The notes under the pieces: generated by a model | Told to the model about the DNA's origin: nothing | Seen by the model: only the letters and a program-made list of their open reading frames with translations | Databases searched by the model: none | Assembly: GCA_964346275.1 (NCBI GenBank) | Contig: CAYFUR010000051.1 | Location: 1-25,585, forward strand | Source of the DNA: CAYFUR01 sp964346275 | GTDB taxonomy: Bacteria; Sumerlaeota; Sumerlaeia; SLMS01 | Direction: 5' to 3' | Length of the DNA: 25,585 nucleotides | Part shown: piece by piece, positions 1 through 7,742 of the stretch | Numbering within the stretch: the first letter of the stretch is position 1 | How the letters are laid out: each line of letters begins with the position of its first letter | Program-made: the position numbers and the translations under genes

Positions 1-808
1 CTTCCGTTTCCTCGACGAACTTGAGCTGGGCACCGGTCGGCACAAAGAGCGTTGATTCGTCTTTCTCGCCGCGATCGAGCTTGTGGTCTTCCTTGACGAC
101 GCCTTGCACGCCGCTCTGGTAGTCCTGGAATTCCTCGCCGGTGACGCGGACAATATCGTTGCCGTCTATATAGGAAATATAGCCGTCGGTGGCGGCGATC
201 AGGAAGTGGTTGTTTTCGACGGGTTTCAGGAGGAAGACCGGATCGCCGAGGAAGCCCTCGGTCATCGTTTCCCGTGGCTCCGTGGGGGCGTCGTAAGTCA
301 GCGTCCGCGGGACGGTGATAAAGGCATACTTCTTGGACCCGAGTTGCTTGGAGGGAAGCACTTCGACATTGTTCTCGACGTTTTCAAATTTCAGGTATTT
401 GAAGAGCTTGGCCAGTGCTTCGTGGTTCTCCTGGAAGTTGACATGCCCTTCCAGGACGACCTTCTGGCCCGCCTCGTCCCAGGACGCCGTCACGTCTGTG
501 GCGAAGAGGCGGGGATTGCTGATCAGCTCGCGTTCAAAGAGCTGGGTATAGACATCCAGCTTCCCGGGATCGCCTTTCAGGTCTGGCTCGACCTTGGAGA
601 TGATCCGTTCGAAATAGACCTGGGTGCGGGATTTTCCCTCCTCGCCCCCCATCTTCACGCCGCGGCGGATTTCGTTGGGATTCGCGTCTGGGGCCTGCTC
701 GGTGGCATCCATGATTTCGTTGGTTTCTTGTGCGTTTGTCATATGGGGCGTGACAGTAAGGATCAGAACAATCGTTGTCAGCAGGGAAATCCGTTTCATG
801 GAACTCAT
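1..808 (-). CDS. Exported SH3/NlpC-P60-like peptidase, N-terminal part (cut by window edge)
   Basis: Translating the minus strand from ATG 806-808 gives 269 codons with no stop before the edge. Residues 1-26 are a signal peptide (MSSMKRISLLTTIVLILTV..., ending near TNA|QE). Near residue 185 begins a stretch that reads like the bacterial SH3 domains of C40 (NlpC/P60) peptidases: 'GFLGDPVFLLKP' followed by 'DGYISYIDGNDIVRVTGEEF', then 'LFVPTGAQLKFV'. In that family a Cys-His cell-wall dipeptidyl-peptidase domain follows; it would lie outside the window, so catalysis cannot be confirmed. About 150 residues between signal and SH3 are less familiar. ATG 797-799 is an alternative start. It is the last gene of the minus-strand run, 76 bases after the thioredoxin-like gene. 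The coding frame is sound; the family call rests on pattern memory and is moderate. Confidence 0.7.
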   Translation of the reverse strand, partial: MSSMKRISLLTTIVLILTVTPHMTNAQETNEIMDATEQAPDANPNEIRRGVKMGGEEGKSRTQVYFERIISKVEPDLKGDPGKLDVYTQLFERELISNPRLFATDVTASWDEAGQKVVLEGHVNFQENHEALAKLFKYLKFENVENNVEVLPSKQLGSKKYAFITVPRTLTYDAPTEPRETMTEGFLGDPVFLLKPVENNHFLIAATDGYISYIDGNDIVRVTGEEFQDYQSGVQGVVKEDHKLDRGEKDESTLFVPTGAQLKFVEETE

Positions 809-884
809 AAGCTCCGCACCACTCCTCTTTGGGGGGAATTCAGGGTAAATGAGAGGCGCTCGCAATTAGAGCGCGGTGAAGGGG

Positions 885-1931
885 TTACTCTTTTGCGTTT
901 TCGGCGTCCAGGATTTCCTTCATGCGGGCGCCTCCGTCCCTCCAGAGCGTCATCGGATGGCCCTGCCAGACGACCTGGCCACTGGGGTTGATGAGGAGGG
1001 CATGGGGAATGCCGCGCACTTCGAGTTCCTTCTTGGCGCGCGCCTGGGTGTCGATGCCGATGGGTTGCTCGAGGCCCGCCTGTTTCACGTACGAGCGGAC
1101 CGTTGCCTCGTCCTCGTCGCTGATGGCCCAGGTTACGAGTTTGTTGTCAAACTTGTGATGGATTTTTTCCGCCTCCTCCAGGGCCACGCGGCAGGGCCCG
1201 CACCAGGTCGCCCAGAAATCCACCAGCAGGAATTTGCCTTCGTGGTCTTTGGGCTGGCTGATCCATTTTTCCACGGGCACGTCGGGGGCCTGCTTGCCGC
1301 GCACATCGCGAGCGTAAAGCTCGCGGCTGAAGTCCGAGGACGTCGCGCCGTATTTCGACGGGGCCGAATCCGCCGAGCCGTCGCCCAGGCCCGGGATCAT
1401 GCCCTGCTTGTTGATCAAAGACTCCGCCACAATGCGGAATTCCGCCTCGCGGCCGGGGCTCCATCCGGCGTGCTGGTAAACGATAGCGCCTTCCTCGTTG
1501 AGGATCATCGTGCGTGAGACGCCGCCCGGGGCGATTTGATCGAACCATTTTCGCTCGGGATCGGCCAGGACGGGGAAGCTCAGTTCGAGGTCTTTTTGGA
1601 GACCGGCGGCCTGGCCCGGCGAGTCGCCGACGGCGACGGCCGCGAGCAAAAGCGTTCGATATTGCAAAGGCTCGGCGACAAATTCCTGGATGGCCTTTAA
1701 ACTGTCGCGGCAGCGGCCGGAGTCACAGTCGATGAAATGCAGAAGATAAACCGCCGGGGCGGCTTCCGTTTTGACCTGGCTGCGAAGCTCCTCGAGAAAA
1801 CCGAGCTTTTCACCCGGATTCGTGTGAAAGGCGCGGGGCGCTTCCTGGTTCGCGTTGTCCTGGGCGAGAGCGGGCAAACCCGCCGCGGTGAAAATCAGGA
1901 CCAGAAAGAGGGAAAAGACTCGTGTGCGCAT
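885..1931 (-). CDS. Exported TlpA-like protein with two thioredoxin-fold domains
   Basis: 348 residues. A signal peptide (about 1-23, ALA|QD) sends it across the inner membrane. Two thioredoxin-like halves follow. The first (about 40-175) has CDSGRC (C69, C74), a CX4C arrangement where CXXC is usual. The second (about 210-345) is a normal TlpA/ResA-like domain with WCGPC (C244, C247) and the cis-proline segment RGIPH (P309). TlpA/ResA proteins are periplasmic thiol-disulfide reductants for cytochrome c maturation or protein folding; the partner here is unknown. It lies 29 bases after pyrR and 76 bases before the SH3/peptidase gene, all on the minus strand, so co-transcription is likely. The second domain is clear; the role of the first is open. 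Confidence 0.88.
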   Translation of the reverse strand: MRTRVFSLFLVLIFTAAGLPALAQDNANQEAPRAFHTNPGEKLGFLEELRSQVKTEAAPAVYLLHFIDCDSGRCRDSLKAIQEFVAEPLQYRTLLLAAVAVGDSPGQAAGLQKDLELSFPVLADPERKWFDQIAPGGVSRTMILNEEGAIVYQHAGWSPGREAEFRIVAESLINKQGMIPGLGDGSADSAPSKYGATSSDFSRELYARDVRGKQAPDVPVEKWISQPKDHEGKFLLVDFWATWCGPCRVALEEAEKIHHKFDNKLVTWAISDEDEATVRSYVKQAGLEQPIGIDTQARAKKELEVRGIPHALLINPSGQVVWQGHPMTLWRDGGARMKEILDAENAKE

Positions 1932-1960
1932 GGGAAGACGTGGCCTTGCTTGGGCGGAGA

Positions 1961-2584
1961 TTACAGTTGGTCCAGGAGGACTTTATTCTCGTTGTCCGTT
2001 TCATCGAACATGACGCGGACGAGATCGTTCTCACTGGTTTGGGTCCGGAGGGCGCAGTAGTCGGGTTGGATGGGGAGTTCGCGAAGGCCACGATCCACCA
2101 GGATGGCGAGGCGGACGACGGAGGGCCGGCCAAAGTCGGCGATTTCATCGAGCGCCGCGCGGACGGTGCGTCCGGTGAACAGCACGTCGTCGATCAGGAC
2201 GACCTGGGCATCGTGCAGATCGAAGGGGAGATCGCTGCCGTGGACCTTGGGATTGGGTCCGAGCGTGGATAAATCGTCGCGATAGAAGGTGATGTCCAGC
2301 ACTCCGCTGCCGATGGGGGTTTCGTATTTATCTTCCAGGATACTTTTAATCCGGTCGGCCAGGGGCACTCCGCGCGTGCGGATTCCCAGCAGCATCAGCT
2401 GATCGGGATTGGGGAATTCCTGGTAAATTTCCTCGGCGAGCCCCTTCACCGCCTTGTCGAGCTGGCGCGCGGTCATCAGCGTCTTTCCCGATCCGGTGCT
2501 TTTCTTCCGGCGCGGAGCGGTGGCGGCCTTTGCCGCTTTCTTTTTTTCCGATGTGGCGGCTGTTTTTTTTCGGGCAGGAGTCAT
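1961..2584 (-). CDS. pyrR: PyrR-type bifunctional pyrimidine regulator / uracil phosphoribosyltransferase
   Basis: The phosphoribosyltransferase fold is evident from the PRPP-binding loop VVLIDDVLFTGRT (residues 128-140), from 'LMLLGIRTRGVPLADRI' (63-79) and from 'DITFYRDDL' (97-105), which together are typical of PyrR. Members bind pyr mRNA in a UMP-dependent way and also make UMP from uracil and PRPP. Residues 1-36 form an unusual Lys/Arg/Ala-rich tail (MTPARKKTAATSEKKK...) absent from ordinary PyrR, which is about 180 residues long. If translation starts instead at M37 (position 2476, with a weak GGGAAAG upstream), the protein has normal length. I kept the first ATG because it lies only 13 bases after purD. 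No pyr genes or PyrR-binding leader are visible in the window, so its regulatory target is elsewhere or it acts only as an enzyme. Confidence 0.9.
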   Translation of the reverse strand: MTPARKKTAATSEKKKAAKAATAPRRKKSTGSGKTLMTARQLDKAVKGLAEEIYQEFPNPDQLMLLGIRTRGVPLADRIKSILEDKYETPIGSGVLDITFYRDDLSTLGPNPKVHGSDLPFDLHDAQVVLIDDVLFTGRTVRAALDEIADFGRPSVVRLAILVDRGLRELPIQPDYCALRTQTSENDLVRVMFDETDNENKVLLDQL

Positions 2585-2597
2585 GCGCGGGCGAACC

Positions 2598-3920
2598 TCA
2601 CTGGTTTGGATTCAGAGCCTTGGCGGCGATGTCGCGCCGATAGTGAACTCCCTCGAAGCGGATACTCTCGGCCATTTCGTAGGCTTTTCTTTGCGATGCT
2701 TCCAGGGTCCTCTCCCATGCAGTGCAGGCAAGAACTCTGCCGCCTGCGGTGACCACCTGGCCATTCTCGTTCAGGGACGTCCCCGCGTGAAAAACGATGG
2801 CATCGTCGCGCCCGCGCCAGGCATCAAGCCCACTGATTGGAAAACCTTTGGAATAGTCCCCTGGATAGCCTCCCGAAGCAAGCACTACCGACGTGGCGTA
2901 TTGGGGGCGTGTGGCGATAAAAGTGGGGGCCTCGGCGGCGCGGTCCGCGGAGGCGGCCATGGTCAGCGGTTCGAGGCGGCCCTCCGCGCAGGCGAGAAGG
3001 ATTTCCCCGAAATCGCCCTCCAGCAGCGGCAGCACCACCTGGGTCTCCGGATCGCCAAAGCGGCAGTTGAATTCCACGACCTTCGGCCCGTCCTCGGTCA
3101 TCATCAATCCTGCGTAGAGGACGCCGCGATAGTCGATACCGCGCGAGGCCATTTCCTCCAGTGCCGGGCGCAGGACCTCGCTGAAAGTGGCGGTGAACAT
3201 TTCCTCTTCCACGAAAGGCGTGGGCGCATAGGCCCCCATGCCGCCGGTGTTGGGGCCCTGATCGCCATCGAAGACTGGTTTGTGGTCCTGGGCCGGGACC
3301 AGGGGAAAGACGGTCTTTCCATCGCAAAGGCCAAAGACCGACGCTTCAACGCCCTCCATGAATTCCTCGACGAGAATTCGCGCGCTGGATTCGCCGAAAC
3401 GGTGGCCCACGAGGTTTTCCTCGATCGCCTGGTTCACTTCTTCCCAGCTGCGGGCGACGGTGACGCCTTTGCCCGCAGCGAGTCCGTCGGCCTTGATGAC
3501 AACCGGGAGGCCGAGGGACCTGGCAAATTCTTTTGCTTTCCCCACCTCGTCAAAACTCCCCGCCTGGGCTGTGGGGATACCCGCCTTCGCCATGATGTCC
3601 TTGGCATAGGCTTTCGACGATTCGATGCGGGCGCCTTCGCGGGGCGGGCCAAAGACACGCAGGCCTTTTGCCAGCAGCGCATCTCCGACGCCAGCGGCCA
3701 GGGGCGCTTCCGGGCCGATCACCGCCAGGTCGACTTTTTCCTTCGCCGCATAGTCCGCCCAGGCATCGGGCGACTTCAGATCGATGCGGGGACAACTGGC
3801 GACTTCGGCGATGCCGGGATTGCCGTTGGGGCAGATGATGTCTTTGACCGAGGCGGACTGGCTGAGGCGCCAGGAGATGGCGTGTTCGCGGCCGCCGGTA
3901 CCGATCACCAGAATTTTCAT
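2598..3920 (-). CDS. purD: Phosphoribosylamine-glycine ligase (GAR synthetase)
   Basis: 440 residues, the usual length. PurD is an ATP-grasp enzyme that joins glycine to 5-phosphoribosylamine in step two of de novo purine synthesis, in the cytosol. Landmarks in order are the N-terminal GTGGREHA, 'AVIGPEAPLAAGV', 'SSKAYAKDIM', the ATP-binding 'KADGLAAGKGV', the signature 'GPNTGGMGAY' and the metal-binding 'EFNCRFGDPETQ'. All expected motifs are present. An AGGAAGG sequence sits directly before the ATG. It follows the YkgJ-like gene by 39 bases and precedes pyrR by 13, so purine and pyrimidine functions share a likely transcript. No other pur gene is in the window. Confidence 0.97.
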   Translation of the reverse strand: MKILVIGTGGREHAISWRLSQSASVKDIICPNGNPGIAEVASCPRIDLKSPDAWADYAAKEKVDLAVIGPEAPLAAGVGDALLAKGLRVFGPPREGARIESSKAYAKDIMAKAGIPTAQAGSFDEVGKAKEFARSLGLPVVIKADGLAAGKGVTVARSWEEVNQAIEENLVGHRFGESSARILVEEFMEGVEASVFGLCDGKTVFPLVPAQDHKPVFDGDQGPNTGGMGAYAPTPFVEEEMFTATFSEVLRPALEEMASRGIDYRGVLYAGLMMTEDGPKVVEFNCRFGDPETQVVLPLLEGDFGEILLACAEGRLEPLTMAASADRAAEAPTFIATRPQYATSVVLASGGYPGDYSKGFPISGLDAWRGRDDAIVFHAGTSLNENGQVVTAGGRVLACTAWERTLEASQRKAYEMAESIRFEGVHYRRDIAAKALNPNQ

Positions 3921-3959
3921 GCCTTCCTGTTCCTTCCCTGGAGATTTGCCGCCGCGTGT

Positions 3960-5303
3960 CTAGACAGTGGGCCCGGCCATGGAGGCGGCAAAGGCCGGGC
4001 GGCGCACGATGCCGTCGAGGATCATCCCCAGCAGCGGAAATTTCTCGAACAACTCGGCAAACTTCGTATGGAAGAGATAATGCAACTCCACGTTGCGGAT
4101 CGCCTCGCGGAGGTCTTCCAGCTCGACTGCTTCGCGGCTTTCCAATGCTGCCGTTCCCACGGAATACCAGCGGATGAGGGCAAAGTGCATGAGTGTCATG
4201 CGCTGGGCGAGCCAGACGGACTCGGCCATGAGCAGGTCTTTTCGGAACAGCGAATGGTCGAAGTAGCGCCAGAGCAGTTCCCGCATGCCGGCGTGTTGGC
4301 TGGTATCAAACGGGAGCCGGGAGAATTCCGAATAGGAGAAGCGTCCGTCGAGCGGAATCAGGTTCACCCGGCCGGCTTTGGAGGCGTGGGCAGCGTAATG
4401 GCCGGCGATGCGAAAAACGGAACCGAGGCGGGTGGGACGGCGATCTTTTTCGTAGATGTTCTGGCGGAAGGCGGTGACCAGGCCGAGGAAGGCGCGTTGA
4501 AGGGCCGGGCTGCTGCGGGTCCTCCGGGCCAGGCGAAAAAGGTCCGGCGCGCCTTCCTGCGCGAGATAACGCTTTCGCACAGCACCGACGACACCGGCAT
4601 CGGGGAGGGAGCCGCCGTCGGCGGCAAAGCGATGCGCCTCAGTTCGGGCGGCACGTTCGCCGCGGGCAAGGCGCAGGAGTTTCTCGGTCAGATCGAGATA
4701 AACCGACTGGGCGACCAGGCGCTGGCTGAAAGGCTCGGACTCGATGGCGAGAATTCGGCGCAGATCCTCCTCGATGAGCTGATACGCTTCCCAGGAGATA
4801 TCGTGGCGGGCGGAAAGATGGACCGGGCCGCGGCAATCCCGCCGGCCGTTGGCGCGGGGAAACATGCGCCGGGCATAGTCGCCCTGGTTGCTGACGAGCG
4901 GGCCTTCGTTAGCCAGCACCGACGTGCAGGCGAAGCTGAGCCCGACGAAAATGCCCTGCGGCGTTTGGATGAAGCGATAGGGGAAGTCCTGGCAGGTCTG
5001 GGGCTTGGTTTCGAAGTCGTGCTCGGCGTGAATGCCACAGAGGCCGCTGGGGTGCTGGAACACGCATTCTCCGCAATGCCAGCGCAGGCGTTTCTTTTTG
5101 GGATCGCTGCGGCCGGGAACAAGGGGCGATTTGTCGCGCACCGGCTCGGGCATCAGGTGGCGGTGCGCGATGGATTCCAGGCGCTGTTCGCTCGCTGGCT
5201 CGACGAAAACTTCCTCGAACATGCGGCAGGACTTGCCGCACTGAATGCATTCGTATCGGATGCCCTCGGGAAGATGAAAAGTATCAGTCGCCGTGCCGCT
5301 CAT
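3960..5303 (-). CDS. YkgJ-type cysteine-cluster (zinc or iron binding) protein
   Basis: From ATG 5301-5303 the protein has 447 residues. The first 130 carry the YkgJ pattern: CIQCGKSC (C19, C22, C26), then WHCGEC (C77, C80), GLCGIH (C89), 'KPQTCQDFPY' (C104) and a further Cys at 126. This family probably binds a zinc ion or Fe-S cluster through these cysteines; its biochemical role is not established. The remaining ~310 residues are helix-rich and I do not recognise them; family members are often much shorter. The open frame continues upstream to 5462, but the extra N-terminus is Cys/Met/Gln-rich and overlaps the intergenic repeats at 5353-5407, so I chose the later Met just before the conserved domain; M at 5324 is another option. 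It is the first gene of the minus-strand run leading to purD. Confidence 0.82.
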   Translation of the reverse strand: MSGTATDTFHLPEGIRYECIQCGKSCRMFEEVFVEPASEQRLESIAHRHLMPEPVRDKSPLVPGRSDPKKKRLRWHCGECVFQHPSGLCGIHAEHDFETKPQTCQDFPYRFIQTPQGIFVGLSFACTSVLANEGPLVSNQGDYARRMFPRANGRRDCRGPVHLSARHDISWEAYQLIEEDLRRILAIESEPFSQRLVAQSVYLDLTEKLLRLARGERAARTEAHRFAADGGSLPDAGVVGAVRKRYLAQEGAPDLFRLARRTRSSPALQRAFLGLVTAFRQNIYEKDRRPTRLGSVFRIAGHYAAHASKAGRVNLIPLDGRFSYSEFSRLPFDTSQHAGMRELLWRYFDHSLFRKDLLMAESVWLAQRMTLMHFALIRWYSVGTAALESREAVELEDLREAIRNVELHYLFHTKFAELFEKFPLLGMILDGIVRRPAFAASMAGPTV

Positions 5304-5352
5304 CGTATGTTCCACCCGTTGCATGTCGGATACCACTTGAAGGCGCTTGGGG

Positions 5353-5407
5353 TGCATTTTTGCATGCTGGCCTCTCTGGGCCGAGAACCCACGCTGCATT
5401 TGCATGC
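5353..5407. promoter_or_regulatory. Pair of operator-like TGCAT repeats in a divergent promoter region
   Basis: TGCATTTTTGCATGC (5353-5367) and TGCATTTGCATGC (5395-5407) are two versions of the same element, 42 bases apart start to start, about four helical turns. Each contains internal TGCA...TGCA symmetry. The second copy ends seven bases before a consensus -35 box on the plus strand (5414-5419), and both are 50-105 bases upstream of the divergent YkgJ-like gene. Their placement suggests binding sites for a dimeric regulator of one or both genes. The regulator is unknown. Confidence 0.45.
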
Positions 5408-5413
5408 ATCGGA

Positions 5414-5445
5414 TTGACACCCCCTCGGGCGAAACGCGATAAAAT
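5414..5445 (+). promoter_or_regulatory. Sigma-70-type promoter for the exported protein at 5531
   Basis: TTGACA at 5414-5419 is a perfect -35 box. Candidate -10 boxes are GATAAA (5438-5443, spacer 18) or TAAAAT (5440-5445, spacer 20). Transcription would begin around 5450, giving an ~80-base leader before the GGAG ribosome site and ATG 5531. The -10 is less certain than the -35. Confidence 0.55.
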
Positions 5446-5530
5446 TCGCTCGCAGAACGCAAAATCCCGGACGCGCCCGTCCCCCATAGGGTAGACGACC
5501 GTGCCGTGCGATCAAAGGAGATCTGTTCCC

Positions 5531-6310
5531 ATGAACCCGACCCCGCAAGGAAATCAGGGTGGCGATTTGCGCCGGATGCTGATGATGGCTGCCGCCTGGC
5601 TTCTGGCGATCGTCCTTGCTCCGGCCAGCCTGGCCGCCCAGGCGCCGGAATGGGACGCCGGCGAAGTGCTCCGTGCCGGCGATGGCGCCGAACCGGGAAC
5701 CACGGGTACTCTGACCCTTGTCTCGAGGCAAAGGGAACGCCGTTTCGACATCACCCCCTTTGCGAATGTGGCAGCATTTCAATTTCTGCGGCTTTCTGGC
5801 GAGCGCGAGCTGCCCATGGAGTTTGTGGACAAAGAACCGGGCCGCATGTATTTCGAAGGTTCGGGCGCTCAACTGACGATTTCTGCCATTTCCTCAACCC
5901 AGGTGATTGCCGAATACGAGACTGATGGGGAGACGCAGGGCCTGGCCTTTCTGGGCGTGAATACTCGCGACCGCGAAACGTCGATTTCCATGAGCCTGGA
6001 GGTCGACGGGGTGATTTATGAAAGCGCCCGCGGGGTCTTGCGCGTCAAAGCGGTCGGAGGCCAATCTTTTCGCGAGCGCACCGCGCGAGGCTACCGAGTG
6101 GTGGTGCCCATGGAGGAAGATACCATCGTGCGCATCGCGATCAGCCTTGAACCGTTGACGGATCAGGAAATCGAGGACGCAAATTTGGCCTTGGCTCCCG
6201 CGCAAAAGAAAAGCGGCGGCCGGGAAATGGCCGCCGCCGCGTCGGAACCCCTGGAGTTCTCACCTGCTTACAAAGCCTCGGGCGGGCATCCAGGGGTGCC
6301 GTTTCTTTAA
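5531..6310 (+). CDS. Exported protein of unknown function
   Basis: 259 residues from ATG 5531, chosen because AAAGGAGAT (5514-5522) sits about ten bases upstream; an in-frame ATG at 5501 lacks such a site. Residues 14-36 form a signal peptide (LRRMLMMAAAWLLAIVLAP..., likely cleaved after LAAQA). The mature part, about 220 residues, looks beta-rich with no motif I recognise and no transmembrane segment, so a periplasmic or surface protein is inferred. The last ~40 codons run through a strong hairpin (6213-6237) that appears to serve as terminator for the facing gene; the low-complexity 'KKSGGREMAAAAS' is encoded there. It stops three bases before the stop codon of the convergent ATP-grasp gene. 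Confidence 0.78.
   Translation: MNPTPQGNQGGDLRRMLMMAAAWLLAIVLAPASLAAQAPEWDAGEVLRAGDGAEPGTTGTLTLVSRQRERRFDITPFANVAAFQFLRLSGERELPMEFVDKEPGRMYFEGSGAQLTISAISSTQVIAEYETDGETQGLAFLGVNTRDRETSISMSLEVDGVIYESARGVLRVKAVGGQSFRERTARGYRVVVPMEEDTIVRIAISLEPLTDQEIEDANLALAPAQKKSGGREMAAAASEPLEFSPAYKASGGHPGVPFL
6204..6237 (-). terminator. Minus-strand intrinsic terminator lying inside a plus-strand gene
   Basis: GCGGCGGCC (6213-6221) and GGCCGCCGC (6229-6237) form a perfect 9-bp stem with a 7-base loop. On the minus strand the stem is followed by TTTTCTTTT (complement of 6204-6212), the arrangement of a Rho-independent terminator. It lies about 77 bases past the stop of the minus-strand ATP-grasp gene. On the plus strand no T-run follows, so it should act only on minus-strand transcripts. 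Confidence 0.7.
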
Positions 6311-6313
6311 CCG

Positions 6314-7603
6314 TTATTCGTTTGGATAGAATTCGATTTCCAATGGAAGTTTCTTGCAAATCCGGTCGTATTTTTCGGCGAGGGCCAGCTCGGACTCCGC
6401 GCCGGTGTGGATGTTAGCCAGGACATAACTGTAGCTGTCCTGAAAGGGGAGTTCTTCCAACTTGTTTCCTTCCTCGACAAGGATTTGGAAAGCCGTGCCG
6501 GGGAATTCTTCTTCCAGCGCCTTGATTTCTTTTTCCGTGGGCACGCGCTTGACGATTCCGGGCTGAAAAACGCGGTGCATGTATTTCGCCGCGATATTGA
6601 ATTCCCCGTGGCGCATCATGGCTTTCGGGCGGTTCCCGAGTCCGAGGGTCACCAGCACTTCAAATTGTGAATAGCCGTGAATGCGTTCGAACAACTCGGC
6701 GTGCGACTGGGACGTGCGGGGGTTGATTTCCAGAAGATAAATCTGGTCCTCGGTCTGGTTAAAGAAAAACTCGACATTGAAACAGGTATCATTCAAATCG
6801 AAGTAGGACACGATTTTTCGTGTGATTTCCATCATGCGATACTGCACATCCATGGGCAGATTCGATGGATACTGGTAACGATTGAAAGAGCTGTAACCCG
6901 GTTCGCGGATCGAATCGACAATCCCATAGGCAATGACTTCGCTGTCATACACATACCCCTCAACCGTGCACATGTGTCCCGAGAGAAGGGACTCGGCGAT
7001 GCAGGAATCGGGTGAGGTCGCCACCAGGTCGGGGACGCGGCATTTGCGCATCAGATCACAGAACGGTTTGTAGAGGAGCGGCACCTTGTCGGCCATTTCC
7101 TGGCGGTATTGCTCAAAGGATCCGCGGTCTTCTACTTTGTATGCCAGGAACGATTGGAAGGATTTGACCGGCTTGATCCAGAACGGCGGTAGAAGGTTGA
7201 TTTTCTCGTAGGCTTCGGTATCATTGGGGTCGAAGGCGCGGAATCGCGGGATATTATCCACAATGGCCTTGCGCTGTTCCGAGCGGCTCCAGGCCTTGTT
7301 CTCGCATCGAAAGAGGCTGCGAATCGGTGGCCCGGGGCATGTATAGCGCGCCGCCAGCATTGCCGAAATAATCGTGGCGGGAAAATCCCAAAACGTAATG
7401 ACTCCGTCCGGCGTGATTCCGGATTCATCAATCCGCTTGATCCCTGTGTTCAGCGCTTCGATTGCCGGCGTCTCCTCGTCCTGGTGCAATTCTTCATAAT
7501 ACAATGCGGGGTGGAACTCGACGTTTTCGCTCGCGGGCAAACGCCGGAGATTCGCCACATTGAATTCATCGTATCCAACGACAAAGACGTTTTGTTTTCC
7601 CAT
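6314..7603 (-). CDS. ATP-grasp family ligase, substrate unknown
   Basis: 429 residues from ATG 7601-7603; AAAGGA lies nine bases upstream, so the longer TTG-started reading (7621) is less likely. The N-terminal ~120 residues look like a Rossmann-type pre-domain ('NVFVVGYDEFNVANLRRL'). The ATP-grasp core follows with 'CENKAWSRSEQRK', the nucleotide-binding 'FWIKPVKSFQS', 'CTVEGYVYDSEVIAYGIVDS' and the metal-binding 'FNVEFFFN...YLLEINPRTSQSH'. These enzymes make an acyl-phosphate and couple it to an amine or thiol; the substrate cannot be read from sequence. I recall similar proteins annotated only as 'ATP-grasp domain-containing'. Catalytic residues look intact. The gene follows an uncharacterised gene (7743-8615) on the same strand by 139 bases. 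No carrier protein or biosynthetic cluster is nearby. Confidence 0.9.
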   Translation of the reverse strand: MGKQNVFVVGYDEFNVANLRRLPASENVEFHPALYYEELHQDEETPAIEALNTGIKRIDESGITPDGVITFWDFPATIISAMLAARYTCPGPPIRSLFRCENKAWSRSEQRKAIVDNIPRFRAFDPNDTEAYEKINLLPPFWIKPVKSFQSFLAYKVEDRGSFEQYRQEMADKVPLLYKPFCDLMRKCRVPDLVATSPDSCIAESLLSGHMCTVEGYVYDSEVIAYGIVDSIREPGYSSFNRYQYPSNLPMDVQYRMMEITRKIVSYFDLNDTCFNVEFFFNQTEDQIYLLEINPRTSQSHAELFERIHGYSQFEVLVTLGLGNRPKAMMRHGEFNIAAKYMHRVFQPGIVKRVPTEKEIKALEEEFPGTAFQILVEEGNKLEELPFQDSYSYVLANIHTGAESELALAEKYDRICKKLPLEIEFYPNE

Positions 7604-7742
7604 GGGGGAGAATCCTTTCAAAGTCTGTCTGAACAGCCGAAGACCGGACTGATTGGCATGTTTACTCGAATCACTTCCCAGGGACTGTGTGGCAAGGTAT
7701 CCGATTTGTCCAGGTCTTTTCTGGTTGGGCGGGCGGGTGATA

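Noticed and set aside
2454..5417. A 987-codon open frame on the plus strand
   Set aside because: It lies antisense to pyrR, purD and the YkgJ-like gene, which have clear family motifs. Its product has no recognisable domain; long antisense frames are common in GC-rich DNA.
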